Positions 10,725 to 22,553 of a stretch of 64,000 bases of DNA are shown piece by piece. The translations under genes and the position numbers were made by a program. The DNA lies in contig NW_025408669.1 in the NCBI RefSeq assembly GCF_020360975.1, positions 2,728,001 through 2,792,000 of the forward strand. The letters run 5' to 3'. Below the pieces are notes generated by a model, which saw only the letters and a list, made by a program, of their open reading frames with translations, made no database searches and was not told the origin of the DNA. Position 1 is the first letter of the stretch; each line of letters begins with the position of its first letter. The stretch is from Hirsutella rhossiliensis. Lineage: Eukaryota; Ascomycota; Sordariomycetes; Hypocreales; Ophiocordycipitaceae.

Positions 10725-11587
10725 ATTGAAGGGCGGGTGAGTTGAGACGAGAAGAAGAGGCTGCTGTTCCCCTGTGAATTTTGCGTCTCGGCTCGGCTAG
10801 CTTGAGGCTTCTCGTCGGTAGCGGGAGTCGCACGGCTTCACGAACAAGTTGGAGAGGAGGAAGAATGGCAAGATGCGCGTGGGCAGACAGCAAGATGAAG
10901 ACAACAACAGTGTTGGTGGATGGTGAAAGGACTCGGGGCTGGTTGTTGCGTGCAGAGGAGAGGACAGAGAAAGCAGCGAGGCCTGGAGTCACTTGTATGT
11001 CCAGTCGGCACCTACCAGCTAGCTCCCTGCGGGCTGCCGACCAAGACCGCAAAGTAAACGAGCCGATTGGCGAGGCTGGTCGGCAGGGCAACGGCCAGAG
11101 CTGCAGGCGGTGGGGCAACAGAGGTTCAGCTGGAATGTGGCTCTTTCCAAACCCTGCTTACGTCACTCCGATGCCGAGCAAAAGTACTTGGTACCTGCAA
11201 CCGCCCTCTTTCCAGACTTGGAGAACCAACAGAGAGAGCATGACCATCCGGTTAGAAATTTGTATTGTGTTGAGCAGCAGTCGAACTCTTTGCTAGACTT
11301 TCTCACGGGACAGTAAACATCGCCAGTCTCGAGTTTCCACTGCTTGGTGCTTGGACACCCTCGTCTGACCAAGCCACTTACTCCGGCATTACCTAAGCAA
11401 GTCACGCCGGGGGACCCACAGTAAGATGTACCGAACGGGTCCAAGCACCAGGCAGAAGCGGACCTTGGCCTTGTGTGCATAACTCATAACTTGAGCACCA
11501 TGCATAATAGCATAAGTTGCGCATTATCGATAGCAGACACAAAGTACTCTGCACTGTAGCCTGCAAAACTCGGTCCAACTCCCATCC
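10725..11587. other. promoter region of the Spo12-like gene
   Basis: 860 bp lie upstream of the Spo12-like start and downstream of the acyl-CoA dehydrogenase gene. Open frames here lack recognisable motifs and splice logic. It probably contains the promoter and 5' leader of the Spo12-like gene. Confidence 0.45.
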
Positions 11588-13125
11588 TCACATCTTGGAA
11601 TGACGAATCCTGGTCCCCGGCTCGGCCGTCTGCACGCCGAACCGCTTCATCAGCTCCGCCGTCTTGGCCTGCTGCCGCCGAATCCCGTCCGCCGCCTCCT
11701 TGCCCCTGCGGTTCTCGTTACGCCCCAGCTGCTGCAGGTGCACCTCGTCGGGCCCGTCGGCCAGGCGCAGGGTCCGGATGCCCGCCCACATGCTGGCCAG
11801 TGGCGTGTCCTGAGAGACGCCGGCGCCGCCAAACGACTGGACGGCGCGGTCGATGACAGTCAGCGCCGTTTGCGGGACCAGCACCTTGGCCTCGGCAATC
11901 TCGCGCAGCGCCTTCTTGGGGCCCAGCTCGTCCATCTTGACGGCCGCGTTGAGCACCACCAGCCGGGCTGCGTCGATCTCGATGCGCGACTTGGCGATCC
12001 ACTCGAGGATGACGCCGTGTTCCCGCAGCACCTTGCCAAAGGGCTTCTTGCGCTCGTCGTTGACGCGCATCAGCATCCAGTCCAGGGCACACTCGGCCTT
12101 GGGAGCGGGTCAGTCAACCGACTTGGCGTGAACCTGGACAGTCAGGGGGGGCAACGTACCGCGCCGATGCTGCGCATGGCATGGTGGATGCGGCCGGGAC
12201 CCAGGCGGCCCTGGATAATCTCAAAGCCCCGGCCTTCGCCCAGGACCATGTTGGCGACGGGAACCCTGACGTCGGTAAAAGTGAGGTGGCCGTGGCCGTG
12301 CGGCGCGTCGTCGTAGCCGTAAACCTTGAGCATCCTGTTGATGTTGATGCCGGGCGTGTCGGCGGGGACGAGCACGACCGACTGCTGGCGGTAGGGGTCC
12401 TTGTTGGCCGGGTCCGTCTTGCCCATGACAATGTAGAGCTTGCAGCGCGGATCGCCGGCGCCGCTGGACCACCACTTTTGGCCGTTGAGCACGTAGTGGC
12501 CGCCGTCGCGGCGGATGCTGAGCTCGATGTTGGTGGCGTCGGACGAGGCGACGCCCGGCTCCGTCATGAGAAAGGCGGAGCGCAGGCGGCCGTCCATGAG
12601 GGGCCGCAACCACTGGTCCTTTTGCGCGGCGTTGCCGTACTTGGCCAGCACCTCCATGTTGCCCGTGTCCGGGGCGGCGCAGTTGCAGGCCTCGGAGGCG
12701 CAGCGCGAGCGGCCCAGCCACTCGGCCATGATGCCGTACTCGAGGTTGGTCCAGCCGGGCGACTCGGCGTAATGGCCCTTGGGCAGGAACATGTTCCAGA
12801 GGCCGAGCCGGCGCGCCTTGGCCTTGAGTTCCTCGATGATGGCCGGGTGGCTCTCCCACCGCGCGTCGCCCTCGCCGATCTGGGCCTCGAGCACGGCGTC
12901 GGCGCTGGTGGAGCTGTCAGCCATGCTGGAGAGGGCATGTGAAGCCATCGAGAGCTCACGGGACGCAGTCCTCGTCGACAAACTTGGCCACCACGTCAAT
13001 CATCCTTTTGGCCTCGTCGCTGACGCGATTCGCGACCTGTTTGTGTCGGGCGCATCAGCACACTCGTACTCGGAACCACATCCGGCGAACAAGGGGCTTA
13101 CGATGGCTGGGATCCTGGCTGCCAT
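11588..13125 (-). CDS. acyl-CoA dehydrogenase (ACAD10/11 type), probably peroxisomal
   Basis: Four exons on the minus strand (13125-13102, 13036-12960, 12904-12160, 12097-11588) encode 451 aa. All joins are in frame; the second gives [18 protein letters not shown] and the last [17 protein letters not shown]. Visible family segments are [45 protein letters not shown] and [14 protein letters not shown]. The end [19 protein letters not shown] is typical of ACAD11-like proteins. The enzyme should oxidise acyl-CoA to the trans-2-enoyl-CoA using FAD. The last three residues are SKM, a plausible type-1 peroxisomal signal, so a peroxisomal place is inferred; no substrate can be assigned. Exon 1 has only eight codons. 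Confidence 0.9.
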
Positions 13126-13769
13126 GGCGATGTAGAGCGGGAGGTCGATGTGGTGGTAGGTTCACAGTGGACGGCCAAGGGTCAATTCATATGGACGACG
13201 ACACGCGACGCAGACGAAGAATGTAAGTGAAAAGAGGAAACGGTCGCTGGCTAGTCTAAACGTTTCTGATGATGCCGCTCCGGGCCGCGGTCGGTCGATG
13301 CGGAGCCGAGGTTCGCCTCCTCTTGGCTCCCGTTCCCGAACCTCCAGCGCTTAGTCAGCCCCGCGCGATCCATCTCCCGCTCTTGTCACTTTGTCTTCCT
13401 TCTTTGACAACATCACATCAGACTGCCGCCAGACATGCCCACAGAGGTTTTGATTGACCCTTTACGCAGTTCCTTTGGCGTTGTCATTCCCTTGTTTTTA
13501 ACCGAAGCGCAGCTTATCCAACCTGAGTAGCCCAAAGCAGACTCGTCTACCCTGCATCCAAGTTCATGGACCACTCAAGACCTCTTTTATCAGCGCTGAA
13601 GCCCTCGAAAGGTACGGCTTTGTCAATTCAATATATTCAAACCCAATGCTGAATATCGTTCTATGATACAAAGAAGTAGATCCATCCTTGTTCTTTGGAT
13701 GAGACACGACCAACCCCTTGAGAATCCCTTCGTGACCTCGCCAAATGAACCCAACGCCATCGCAGTTCC
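13126..13769. other. promoter region of the acyl-CoA dehydrogenase gene
   Basis: About 640 bp upstream of the dehydrogenase and downstream of the GT32 gene on the same strand. I see no gene in it. Confidence 0.45.
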
Positions 13770-14861
13770 CTAGAACTGCGCCTCGACATACCGTCGTACC
13801 AGCATGTTGAATCTCGTATCCTCCGTCTTGATACGCTCCGGCGTCAAATCTCTGACGTATCTTTGCGCCGGGTGGTTCCACGCATGGTAGACAAGTTGCT
13901 CGCCGAACAGCGACCCGTTGGTGCGCTCCATGGCGGCAGCGACGGCGGCGCTTTCATCCCGACTCAGCGGCACATGCATCCAGTCAACGTGATGCTGCGG
14001 CCAAAGCGGCCAGAAGAACGCGGCTGGCGGTAGCTGGCAGACTTCATCCGGGTGCTCATCGGCGAGCTTCGCCGGCAGGATCACAGAATGCTGGTTCCAC
14101 CGCTTCGGGTCGAAGTCGTTATAAGCCTGATACCAACGCTCAACAAAACCGGCAGCCGGCTTAGCTAGGATAACGGCGTTGGTCATGCCCTTGCGATGGC
14201 CGCCCTCGTGGCCCAGTATCACGTCGCGGCGTCCACTTAGTAACTTGTCAAGCGGTCGTAAGATGATGGCGTCAGTATCGAGATAGATACCCCCCTGGGC
14301 TCGCAGAATCTGCAGTCGTAGGATATCGGCTTTGTGTGCTGGGTTCCATTCCGAGGGCGGCGGTGTTAGATGTGAGAAGTCGTCGAGAAACTCTGGCCCA
14401 TGACGCGTAAGCGTGACGAGGCGTCGCACGTCCTTCCACCAAGGCCCGTCCTCGCTTAAGTAGACGTAGTGGAGGCGAATCTCGCATCCCGGGAGGTTGA
14501 TGGCTGCGGCGCGGATGGCCAGCCAAAGCATCAAGGTAACGGGATTCGGCTTATCTGGACCTATGACGAAATGGACCACGTTTGGGATTGTCGCCGGCAT
14601 GCCCGGTGCATTGATGCGGATTGCGGTCCCATCGAGGCATGCCTGCTCGTCGGGTGTTGGCTGGAAATTGTATCGTGTAAGACCGTTGACGTAAAACCAG
14701 GCAGGACGGATATGATCGAGTGTATAATCGCCTAATTCGACGTCAAGGTAGAGGGGGACAAGGAGAATCAGACTGGCTACGAGCAGGTACAGGCTGGCCC
14801 GACGCCAACGGCAAGGAACAAACATCTCTGACAGGCTGGAATCGACATATAAGGAAACCAT
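13770..14861 (-). CDS. GT32-family glycosyltransferase (DXD type, membrane-anchored)
   Basis: One exon encodes 363 aa. Residues 22-39 form a single hydrophobic segment, suggesting a type II membrane protein of the Golgi or ER. After it, IPNVVHFVIG opens the catalytic region, and ILRAQGGIYLDTDAII carries the DXD nucleotide-sugar/metal motif at D195-D197. These are the features of the Och1/capsular-type glycosyltransferase sugar-binding family (GT32). The donor sugar and acceptor cannot be told. A second in-frame Met at residue 13 is an alternative start. No Och1-specific features were recognised, so I do not call it Och1. It stands beside a 1.9-kb gene-free stretch, so it may be an accessory gene. 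Confidence 0.85.
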   Translation of the reverse strand: MVSLYVDSSLSEMFVPCRWRRASLYLLVASLILLVPLYLDVELGDYTLDHIRPAWFYVNGLTRYNFQPTPDEQACLDGTAIRINAPGMPATIPNVVHFVIGPDKPNPVTLMLWLAIRAAAINLPGCEIRLHYVYLSEDGPWWKDVRRLVTLTRHGPEFLDDFSHLTPPPSEWNPAHKADILRLQILRAQGGIYLDTDAIILRPLDKLLSGRRDVILGHEGGHRKGMTNAVILAKPAAGFVERWYQAYNDFDPKRWNQHSVILPAKLADEHPDEVCQLPPAAFFWPLWPQHHVDWMHVPLSRDESAAVAAAMERTNGSLFGEQLVYHAWNHPAQRYVRDLTPERIKTEDTRFNMLVRRYVEAQF

Positions 14862-16722
14862 GCAAGGCCATATGCGCGCCCAACATGTCCCGGCTGCCCA
14901 ATATTCAACTGAGAAGCTGAGAGACTGTAATTTTGGGCGAGCATCAGATGGAGGAAACTGGCTCTGTTCACATTTTTACAACAGGACACGGGTCTGGCCG
15001 AGCCGCAGTCATAAGAGCGAGCTTTTCGCTCCGGTAAATTACTCTCTTTGATATGTACTACGTATATTGCCTGAGCTAGCGTTTGTCAGATATAGCCTCA
15101 AGTGGTTGATATAGTTTGGAGTGGACCCCTGAAGTATCGTTGATGCACCTCAGAACCAAAAGCAGACGCGGTACGGGGTGGAAGCCTGCCGGCATGGCAG
15201 CATAAGACGGATTTCGTTGGTCGTCAAGAGTCGCACCGTGAAGAAAAAGAACCAAGCGGTTTCAGTCGGAGGAGGCCATGCCAACATCACCAGTAAACGT
15301 GAAAGGTCCGCCAAGATCGGCACCGTTCTTTCCTGTACCCCGTCTATAGCGCGGCGAAATATACGGCACCAAGCTCGCGCATAATTCAAGTGCACACGGG
15401 TCTGAAAAACCTAGGCACTGTTACTCCGCCGGTGAGTTTGCATAAGGCCGATTCGGCTCCGGGGATAATTAAGAGATGGCCGCCAAGACAGATGAGGAGG
15501 TCTACATGCGGCAAAGTAGGAGAAGCCGAAGCGTGGTTGATACAACGAAGACCGGTCAAGGATCTTGTCAAGTTGGCAAAATGCCGCTACACCAGGCAGA
15601 ACAGGGGGGCCTGAGGGGGCACACCCATCAGGGGCATAACTGGCGCGAATTATAAGCCTTCTCTTATCCTCAATCTGTTCTGTAGGGAAAGGACCTCAAC
15701 TGTGGTCAGCTTGTATCACGGAAAAGAGGCACGCTCAAGCGAGAAGAGAAACTTCAAGGGAGCCTATGCCAATAGACTCAAATCGTCTTGGGATAAGAAA
15801 GCCAAGGATCGGATGGGCAGGCCAAGGTGGCACTGCGATAACCCGCAGAGATGCCGTACCGTATACGGCAACAAAGCTACAAAGTGTCTGCCTCTCTCGA
15901 CCAGCTGTGGCTTGTGCAGCTACCCTGCGCGGCAAAGTTGACTACGAAGAATTCGAGAAGTGTCCTGCGTACGAAATAAGTGATGAGGAAAGTTCCGGGT
16001 CGTTTAGGTACTCGTAGATCCAGGGACGCTTTCGAATAGTCCGTATCCCAAGAGGCAAAGCCTACAGGTAGATGTATGTTCTCTCACGCCCTGATTTCGA
16101 TCCCTGTTTAGTGGACGTCGGCGCTTGTCCACATCAATGAGCAGGCCGTCTACTCGGTATGAGTTACTGAGTACCATCTCCTTCCTGGTTGGTGTGTGTT
16201 TCTCTCCTCACCTTGGTTTCCTTCTTGGAATCACTCCAGTCTAGAATCCCAAGTGGTCCAGCAACACAAACTCTTTCTAGCCCGGAAACAGCCCTGTTGT
16301 ACGCCACTCGCAGTAAGAGAACCGAGGCCAGCAAGTGGGCAACATCCTTGAGCCATGGGCAATCCGACAGCTCTGCATCACCCGACAATCAAAGATTATC
16401 ATTACGGCTAGTCTTCAAAGACAACTCGTTTACGCATGCCCTCTATGAACGGTAATGCTTCCCGGTGAATGACCTCGTGCTATACTCGTGCACTTGTCTC
16501 TGTCAACCGCCCAAAAGGAATCGTAGAAGTAAATCAGGCTCAAGTCAAAACTGCCAGTGCAAACACCCAAAATGAGACAAGAAACGAAGGAGACAACAAC
16601 TCGCACCCGAGTATTCTACACCAATGCATCGACAGGCATGACAGAGTCAAGGGGCACAGACACCATCCCGGACCGACTCCAGCTCTCCCGGCCTGGCGTG
16701 ACAATGACAGCGGCAACACGCC
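14862..16722. other. 1.9-kb gene-free stretch
   Basis: Only short random-looking open frames occur between the GT32 gene and the 3' end of ypt7. No motif, splice series, terminal repeat or RNA gene was recognised. It includes the GT32 promoter side. Confidence 0.5.
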
Positions 16723-17728
16723 TCAGCAGGCACACCCGTCTCGGTCGTTGTCGATGTGGATATTGATGGGGTCGTCGTACTCGCCGCTGAACTCTTCCGA
16801 CTCTTCTTGGGCAAGGGCATTTCGTGCGATGACTGAAGATGTCATGTTAGCACGGTGAGACGTCAGGACCTGTGCTCCTCAGACGCACCTTCGAATGCCT
16901 GATCGATGTTGATGGCCTCCTTGGCACTGGTTTCAAAGTAAGGAATATCTCCCTTGGACTGACAGAAGGTCATAGCCCTCTTGTTTGAGATCTGGGGAAC
17001 TTGTCAGATGCTGCGTCGCCAGCGTCCATCTTGGAGGTGGGCCCGACGTACCACTCGCTTGCTTTCCTCAACATCAATCTTGTTCCCGAGAACAACCTGG
17101 ACTCCTGTCAGACCCAGAGGGCGAGAGCACGGGCAGTCTCGAGAGCCTCACGAATGGAAAGTTGGGAGGATCACGGGGCGACGCCTGGATCAGGAACTCG
17201 TCCCTCCAGCTGTCGAGGGCCTCGAAGCTCTTGGCATTGTTGACATCGTACACCAGGACGCAGCAGTCGGCGCCGCGGTAAAAGGCCACGCCCAGAGACT
17301 GGAAGCGCTCCTGCCCGGCGGTATCCCAAAGCTAGGAGGGGGGCCCGTCAGCATCTCGAACCGCCGCCCGTTGCTCCACCAAGCGGGTTGTATTGCCGCC
17401 GTTCGCCGTACCTGCATGGTGACTTGTCTGTCGTCGACCAGGACCTCTCGTGTCAGGAAATCGGCGCCGATGGTGGCCTTGTAGCTCACGCTAAACTTCT
17501 TGTTGACCTTGAGGGGAAAACGGTCGTTAGCACGCACGCTGAGGCGATGTGTGGAGCGAGCGGGACGGCCGTACATATTGGTTCATTAAGCTGGTCTTGC
17601 CGACGCCGCTGTCCCCCAAGATGATGACCTGCACACGTCTGTCAGCGCCAGAGCACCGGCCAAGGGGCGACTCGAGTCTGCAGACGGCCAGCGCGTACCT
17701 TGAGGAGAACCTTCTTTCTCGAAGACAT
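16723..17728 (-). CDS. ypt7: Rab7-type GTPase Ypt7
   Basis: Seven exons on the minus strand (17728-17699, 17628-17575, 17507-17412, 17331-17152, 17096-17052, 16991-16889, 16832-16723) encode 205 aa, exactly the usual length of Ypt7. All splice sites are GT-AG. P-loop GDSGVGKTS is at 15-23, the Rab effector region [14 protein letters not shown] follows, then [24 protein letters not shown] at about 125 and ETSAKEA as G5. The C-terminus ends in CAC, a CXC motif for double geranylgeranylation. Ypt7 recruits the HOPS tether and drives vacuole and late-endosome fusion. Intron density is the highest in the window. It is divergent from the next gene. Confidence 0.95.
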
Positions 17729-18405
17729 GCTGTGCTGTCGTCGGCAGTGACGTGATGAGTACGATGGGATGCCGTGGGAAAAGGAGGAGGCGAGCGCCGC
17801 GATTCCCGTCGGCGAGTAGGCGGGTTGGCAGCGGGTGTAGGGATGCAGTATCAGCGGCCGCAATACTCGACGTGATGAATCCGTTTAACGGTGGCGGCGC
17901 AAGTGTCGCACGATGTTGGTGGTGAGTGATGGTGGACCGTGATGGGCGCTGGCTCGACGTCGTCGTTAGGTCAGCAGCTTTGCCCCCAGCTAATAAACTG
18001 CCGTCGAGCTGCCGCAGGACGACCGACGAGGTACTCGCCCCGTACCCGACAGTAGCAAAACCGAGGCATGGAGGCGCTAGCAATACATGACAAGGACCGT
18101 GGCCTCGTTCCGGTCGTGCCTGGCTGGCTGCAATGAGCCAGGACAGTGGGGCCCGTCATGCACATCTTTGTCCACCACTCCAGCACTGGTACGCGGCAGG
18201 CGCCATCTCCCGAGGTACCGGGTTCAGCCTTGCCGCAGCCAAAAGGCACATGCAATCATGCGCTTTCCAAGTACCGCGCCTTGCATGTCCACCGTGCTTG
18301 GATTCCGACCGTCTTCCCCAAACATCCAACTTCTGATTCAATGCCTGTTCCTCTCGACTGCGACTGGCGTTGCCATGCTGTCACCCGGATGACCCGTGCC
18401 TCGCC
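17729..18405. promoter_or_regulatory. divergent promoter region of ypt7 and the AAA-like gene
   Basis: About 680 bp between divergent start codons. Presumed promoters and 5' leaders of both genes. I see no defined motif or extra gene. Confidence 0.5.
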
Positions 18406-19615
18406 ATGGCCGACGACCGCCTGCTCGCCAAGGTCCACGACCTGACGGACCTGGAGCTCGCCCTCTTGCTCTGCCTCGTCAGCAGGGAACACGGCCTGCT
18501 GAGCACGCCCGCCGACGCCCTCGACCACCTCGTCCAGGAGCTGCGACTGGTACCCGGCCCGCTTCCTTGCTGACAGTTGGCATCTGTATTGACTCTGCAC
18601 CGCCTAGGTAGCCAGCAGGACGTTTGGCCTCAAGTGCGTCGTCGTAGACTGCACCCCCGAAACCACCCTCGAGCAATTCGCATCCGCCCTGCTTTACCCC
18701 CATCGGCCCCCCGGTAGCGCATCCTTCCAACCCCTTGCCGCCGAATCATACTTTGTCTCCGGCCCGCGCCCTCGGTCCTGGCGCTCTGCCTCGCCCCTGA
18801 CGACCGCGCCCTCTGCCCAAATCGCAAACTGCGTCCTCGCCAAGAACCTCGACCGCGCCCCGCGCGCCGTCCAGATCCAGGCCCTCGAGCTGCTCCGTAC
18901 CCGCCGCATCTTCACTCGCACCTCGGTCCAGGCTGCTCCCAAGCAGTTCGTCTTCGTGCCCGTCGTCGGCGCCGAGGCCGCCGGCGAGGCACACGTCACG
19001 GCCCACCTCAACGACTTCTTCTCCATTGCGCACTGGCACGATCCGGACGATGGCTTCGTCAATCTTGAAGACATGATGGACAACGGGGAGGCTGCCGAGA
19101 TTGCTTCGACTGACAGTGTCGTCCGGAGCAAGAACCTAGCCGATAGCCACGTCCCCTCTGCCGCCCCCTTCATCGCCGAGGCCGTACGTGCCCGGACCTG
19201 CTGCATACCGCTTATGGCCCAGCTGACGCGACCGCCATAGGACATAAGCCAGCTCGCGCAGTTGAGCCAGCAGGTCCAGGTCGACGTCGACGTGATACGC
19301 TACCAAATGAACATCATCTCCTTCCTGCGCATGCACCGCGCCGTCGCGCAAGGCGTAACGCCGGCAGCCACCAAGCATTTCGACAAGCTCATGCGAAGTC
19401 TCGCTCCGATGCACAAGCTCGACTACGTGACCCCTGCCCTTGTCGGACTGGCTGCGCGCAAAGTCTACCTGCACCGCATCCGCATCACCGCTCCTGAAAA
19501 CGAGCGCAGCATGCAATGGGGTAGCCGGCTGGGAGCCGTCGAGGCCATGCTGGAAAATGTCGGCCCCGACCAAGTCATCCAAGACGTGCTGGACATGGTA
19601 ACGGCGCCGCTATAG
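18406..19615 (+). CDS. Mg-chelatase/MoxR-like AAA-family protein lacking a P-loop
   Basis: Three exons (18406-18549, 18608-19183, 19241-19615) encode 364 aa. The N-terminus MADDRLLAKVHDLTDLELALLLCLVSREH is followed by IANCVLAKNLDRAPRAVQIQ and ALELLRTRRIFTRTS. These resemble a group of fungal proteins that I recall being annotated as magnesium-chelatase-like AAA proteins, with the C-terminal helical part as an AAA lid. No GxxxxGK(S/T) Walker A motif is present in the reading frame, so ATPase activity is doubtful. Fungi make no chlorophyll, so the chelatase name says nothing about function. HLNDFFSIAHWHDPDDGFVNLED is a striking conserved-looking acidic/aromatic segment. Gene model confidence is good; function is unknown. 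Confidence 0.75.
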
Positions 19616-19905
19616 GTGCACCAGGGTGTATGTATTGCTCTACCGTACAATAATGTCCATCCGCTTCGATCCCGTTCAACATCTCCGAAAAAGGTTCGGG
19701 TGTCATGCTCCGTGAATAGTCATGCCAGACACAGTCGCGACTCATGATCCTTTGTAGTCGATTTTGCCCAAAAAGCAAGGGCAGCGCTGACCTTGACGTG
19801 CCCGTATTAACCGTAAACGTCATGCGGTCCCCCGTCAGGGACCGATATCGGAAAAAGGACCGTGTATTTATCTTGTTGGAGAGAAATCCCGACGGAAAAC
19901 TCCAT

Positions 19906-21657
19906 TTAAATGACCTGTTGAACCTTGCACTTCCAGCCGGAACTGGGAGATAGCAGGGGCAAACTGATGATGGGTTAGCAGAGGATATACGCAATAGGAC
20001 AGGCTCGACGAGGGAGGACCAAGGACTGACCTGGCACCGAGACACCACCCCAGCTCATTGCCCTTGATCTTCTTGGCAATCTTGACCTCTCGGTCAATGG
20101 GCATGTCGTAACCCGTGTGGAGCAAGGCCATCATAAAGTTCAGGTCCAAGCAGTACTCGGGACGGCCGTCGAGCTCCTCCATGGCCTCGGGCATGCTGGT
20201 GAAGACGTCCCATCCGTTCTTGCCCATGCAAACAGTCTGTGTCAGATCGTGCATCTCCCGAACGGTGAAAGAGTCGGGCATGCCTAGTGGCTTGACACGA
20301 TCGTAAAAGTAGGAGAAAATGTATACGTCCTCCTTGGCAAAGGTCTTGCCCAGAGAGGGCTGGTGGACGCCGTTGAAGGAGCAGGGGGCGAGCTTGCAGT
20401 CGGCAGACTTCTTCAAAATCTTCTCGGCCAGGTGGCGACACTGAGCGGGAGCGGGCTGGGAAGGGCCGGTGAAGTTGAAGAGCTTGGTGTCCTCGTCCAT
20501 TTCAACCTCGATCTCCTGGGACATGCCGGGGGCGATGCAGGGGTGCACGACAGGCTTGGCCATCCAGGCTTTTCCGGACTCCTTGGCGGCAATGTCGGAG
20601 ACGAGCATCTGGTGGATAGCCTTGCGAGCGGACATGAGGCCGTAGCCGAGGTGCGAGTGCTGGTAGAGGTCGAATTTCTGGCCGCCAAAGTCGAGCGAGT
20701 ACTTGTGGTCGCCCTCAGCGAGCTTCTCGGGCATGCCTCCGCCCGACGCTCCCTTGAAGGTGGGCTCAAAGACAATCTGGGTGGAGCCACCGCCGAGATC
20801 GAAGACGGCGGCCGTCTCGCCCTTGTCGGGACCGCCGATCTTGCCGAGGAGATAGTTGGCCGTGACCCAGGCGTAGACGCCCTCGAGGGAGCCGTCCATG
20901 ACGGCGACGCCCTCTTGTTCGGCCGAGACGACGGGAAAGGGGTAGTCGGTCTCGAGATGGCGCCTGACCTCGTCGAGGATGGCCTGGGACTTTTCGGGCC
21001 CGGCCAGGCGCAGGCCGGCGGTGGCCTTGACGGCAATAGGGGTGCAGCGTTTGAGGCTGTCGGGCACATGCTCCATGGCGTGCTGCAGCAAGGGATCGAG
21101 CGTCTTGGCGGCGGCGACGGGGTCGTCCTTGTACTTGCTCAAGCCGCCGACCGACTTGTCCGTCATCTTGAACTCTTCCTTTTCGAGCTCGGGAATGGGA
21201 CCGCAGTTGTTGAACTTGTAGACGTGGATTCGCGAACCCGTGCTTCCGGCGTCGACCATGAGGGCGTACTGGACGATTGGCTTGTCCTTGGAATACGACT
21301 TTTGGCACCGGTCGGTTCCGTACGTCGAGTCCGAGGGCATCTGTCCCTTGTTGCCTTGGACGCGGGAGACTGCTCAGTCGGTCAGCGGGCGACTACGGGC
21401 GGACGGGCGAGCGCCAGTGGCTTACCGCCATTGTAGACTTGGACTCCGCGAGGCGACAGCCACCAAAAGAAAAGGAGGACGGTGAAGGCAACGGCGGCGG
21501 TTCTAAGCCATCGCGTCCTCTGCGACTGATGAACCCAGGCCTCTTTCATGGTGGAGAAGAAGTCGTGGCCTCGGCGGGCGGGCTGGTAGCGATCTGGTTT
21601 CTCGTGGGGGTCGCGCGCAACCTGTTTCGTCGGCAGCGATACCGAGGTCCTTCGCAT
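19906..21657 (-). CDS. gda1: Golgi guanosine diphosphatase Gda1
   Basis: Three exons on the minus strand (21657-21426, 21369-20031, 19963-19906) encode 542 aa. A short basic cytoplasmic tail is followed by a signal anchor at about 53-67, giving a type II Golgi membrane protein. The apyrase conserved regions are visible: DAGSTGSR (ACR1), KATAGLR (ACR2), GVYAWVTANYLLG (ACR3) and DLGGGSTQ (ACR4). The last exon restores the C-terminus GWCLGASLPLLS. Gda1 hydrolyses GDP to GMP in the Golgi lumen, which lets GMP exchange for GDP-mannose and supports mannosylation. The enzyme's length and order of motifs are normal. Confidence 0.93.
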
Positions 21658-22553
21658 CAGGTCGCCGGCTCGGGAACGGGGCGGCGAGAGGAAGAGGGCG
21701 GTTTACGGAGCGACGCCGTCGTGCATGGGAGATGGCGAGGGGGAAGCGAGCGTGAGGAAGCGGACGAGAGGACCGATTCAGACGACGACGACGCGGACGA
21801 GGAGCGTGTGGAGACGAGGAGCCCAAAGGGCAAGGGACTAATTAGGTGTTTGATGGACAAGGCCGCGTGAGGGCGGGAAAAAGGAGACGTGCATGACTTG
21901 ATACGTACTGGGGCGGACGAATTACGCGTCAGGGCTGGAGCGGGTACTGCTGTGGTACCTTGGCGCATTGCACTTGTGATGTGCTGCTTAGCGTACCAGA
22001 TCTGTACAGTACAGCTCCGCAACTGACTTGCCTGTCAACCGCAATTGGCTCTAGCGCCCCGGCGAATCGCGCGACTGCGGGTGAGCCGGGTGAGCTGGCT
22101 GCTTCCGTCAGTGTGGTGTTAAGCCTACAGGTAATCCCTACATATTAGTTCGTAACAGATGTTGTTTTCTTGCTACACGTTGCCCTATATCATGTCGGCG
22201 CCCCAAGTCGGTCAAGCAGAATAATTAGCGGCCGATTTGCAGGCAGGACTTTTTCAGTGGCATAGAGAGAGGTGTGCTAGGCGCCAGAGGTTGGACGCGT
22301 ATACGACAACGCAGCCGATGCTATTCCACTATTGTATGACAACGGATTGACAGATGCTACGAGGCCGACGACGTCAGCTTGGATGGGCCCGACTACAGAT
22401 AATCCGGTTTAATGACGGTTGATTCGTGCAAACATTGGCCTCAGGAAGCATGGCGTGTACATAATTCTCCTTGAGAAAAATGCGGATAATATCTGATGAT
22501 ACAATCCTCTCGGACGAGGGTATAAAAAAGAAAAGGTCGATTATTTCCTCGTC
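21658..22553. other. upstream region of gda1
   Basis: About 900 bp with no gene recognised. The part nearest gda1 (to about 21900) is purine-rich on the + strand, so pyrimidine-rich on the coding strand, as in many fungal 5' leaders. Confidence 0.4.

Noticed and set aside
12181..12942. 253-codon open frame on the + strand
   Set aside because: Antisense to the acyl-CoA dehydrogenase exon; its openness follows from the high GC content of the third codon positions.
20363..21436. 357-codon open frame on the + strand
   Set aside because: It is the antisense shadow of the gda1 exon, which has all apyrase motifs and in-frame splicing. The antisense protein is repetitive Gly/Val/Leu without a motif.
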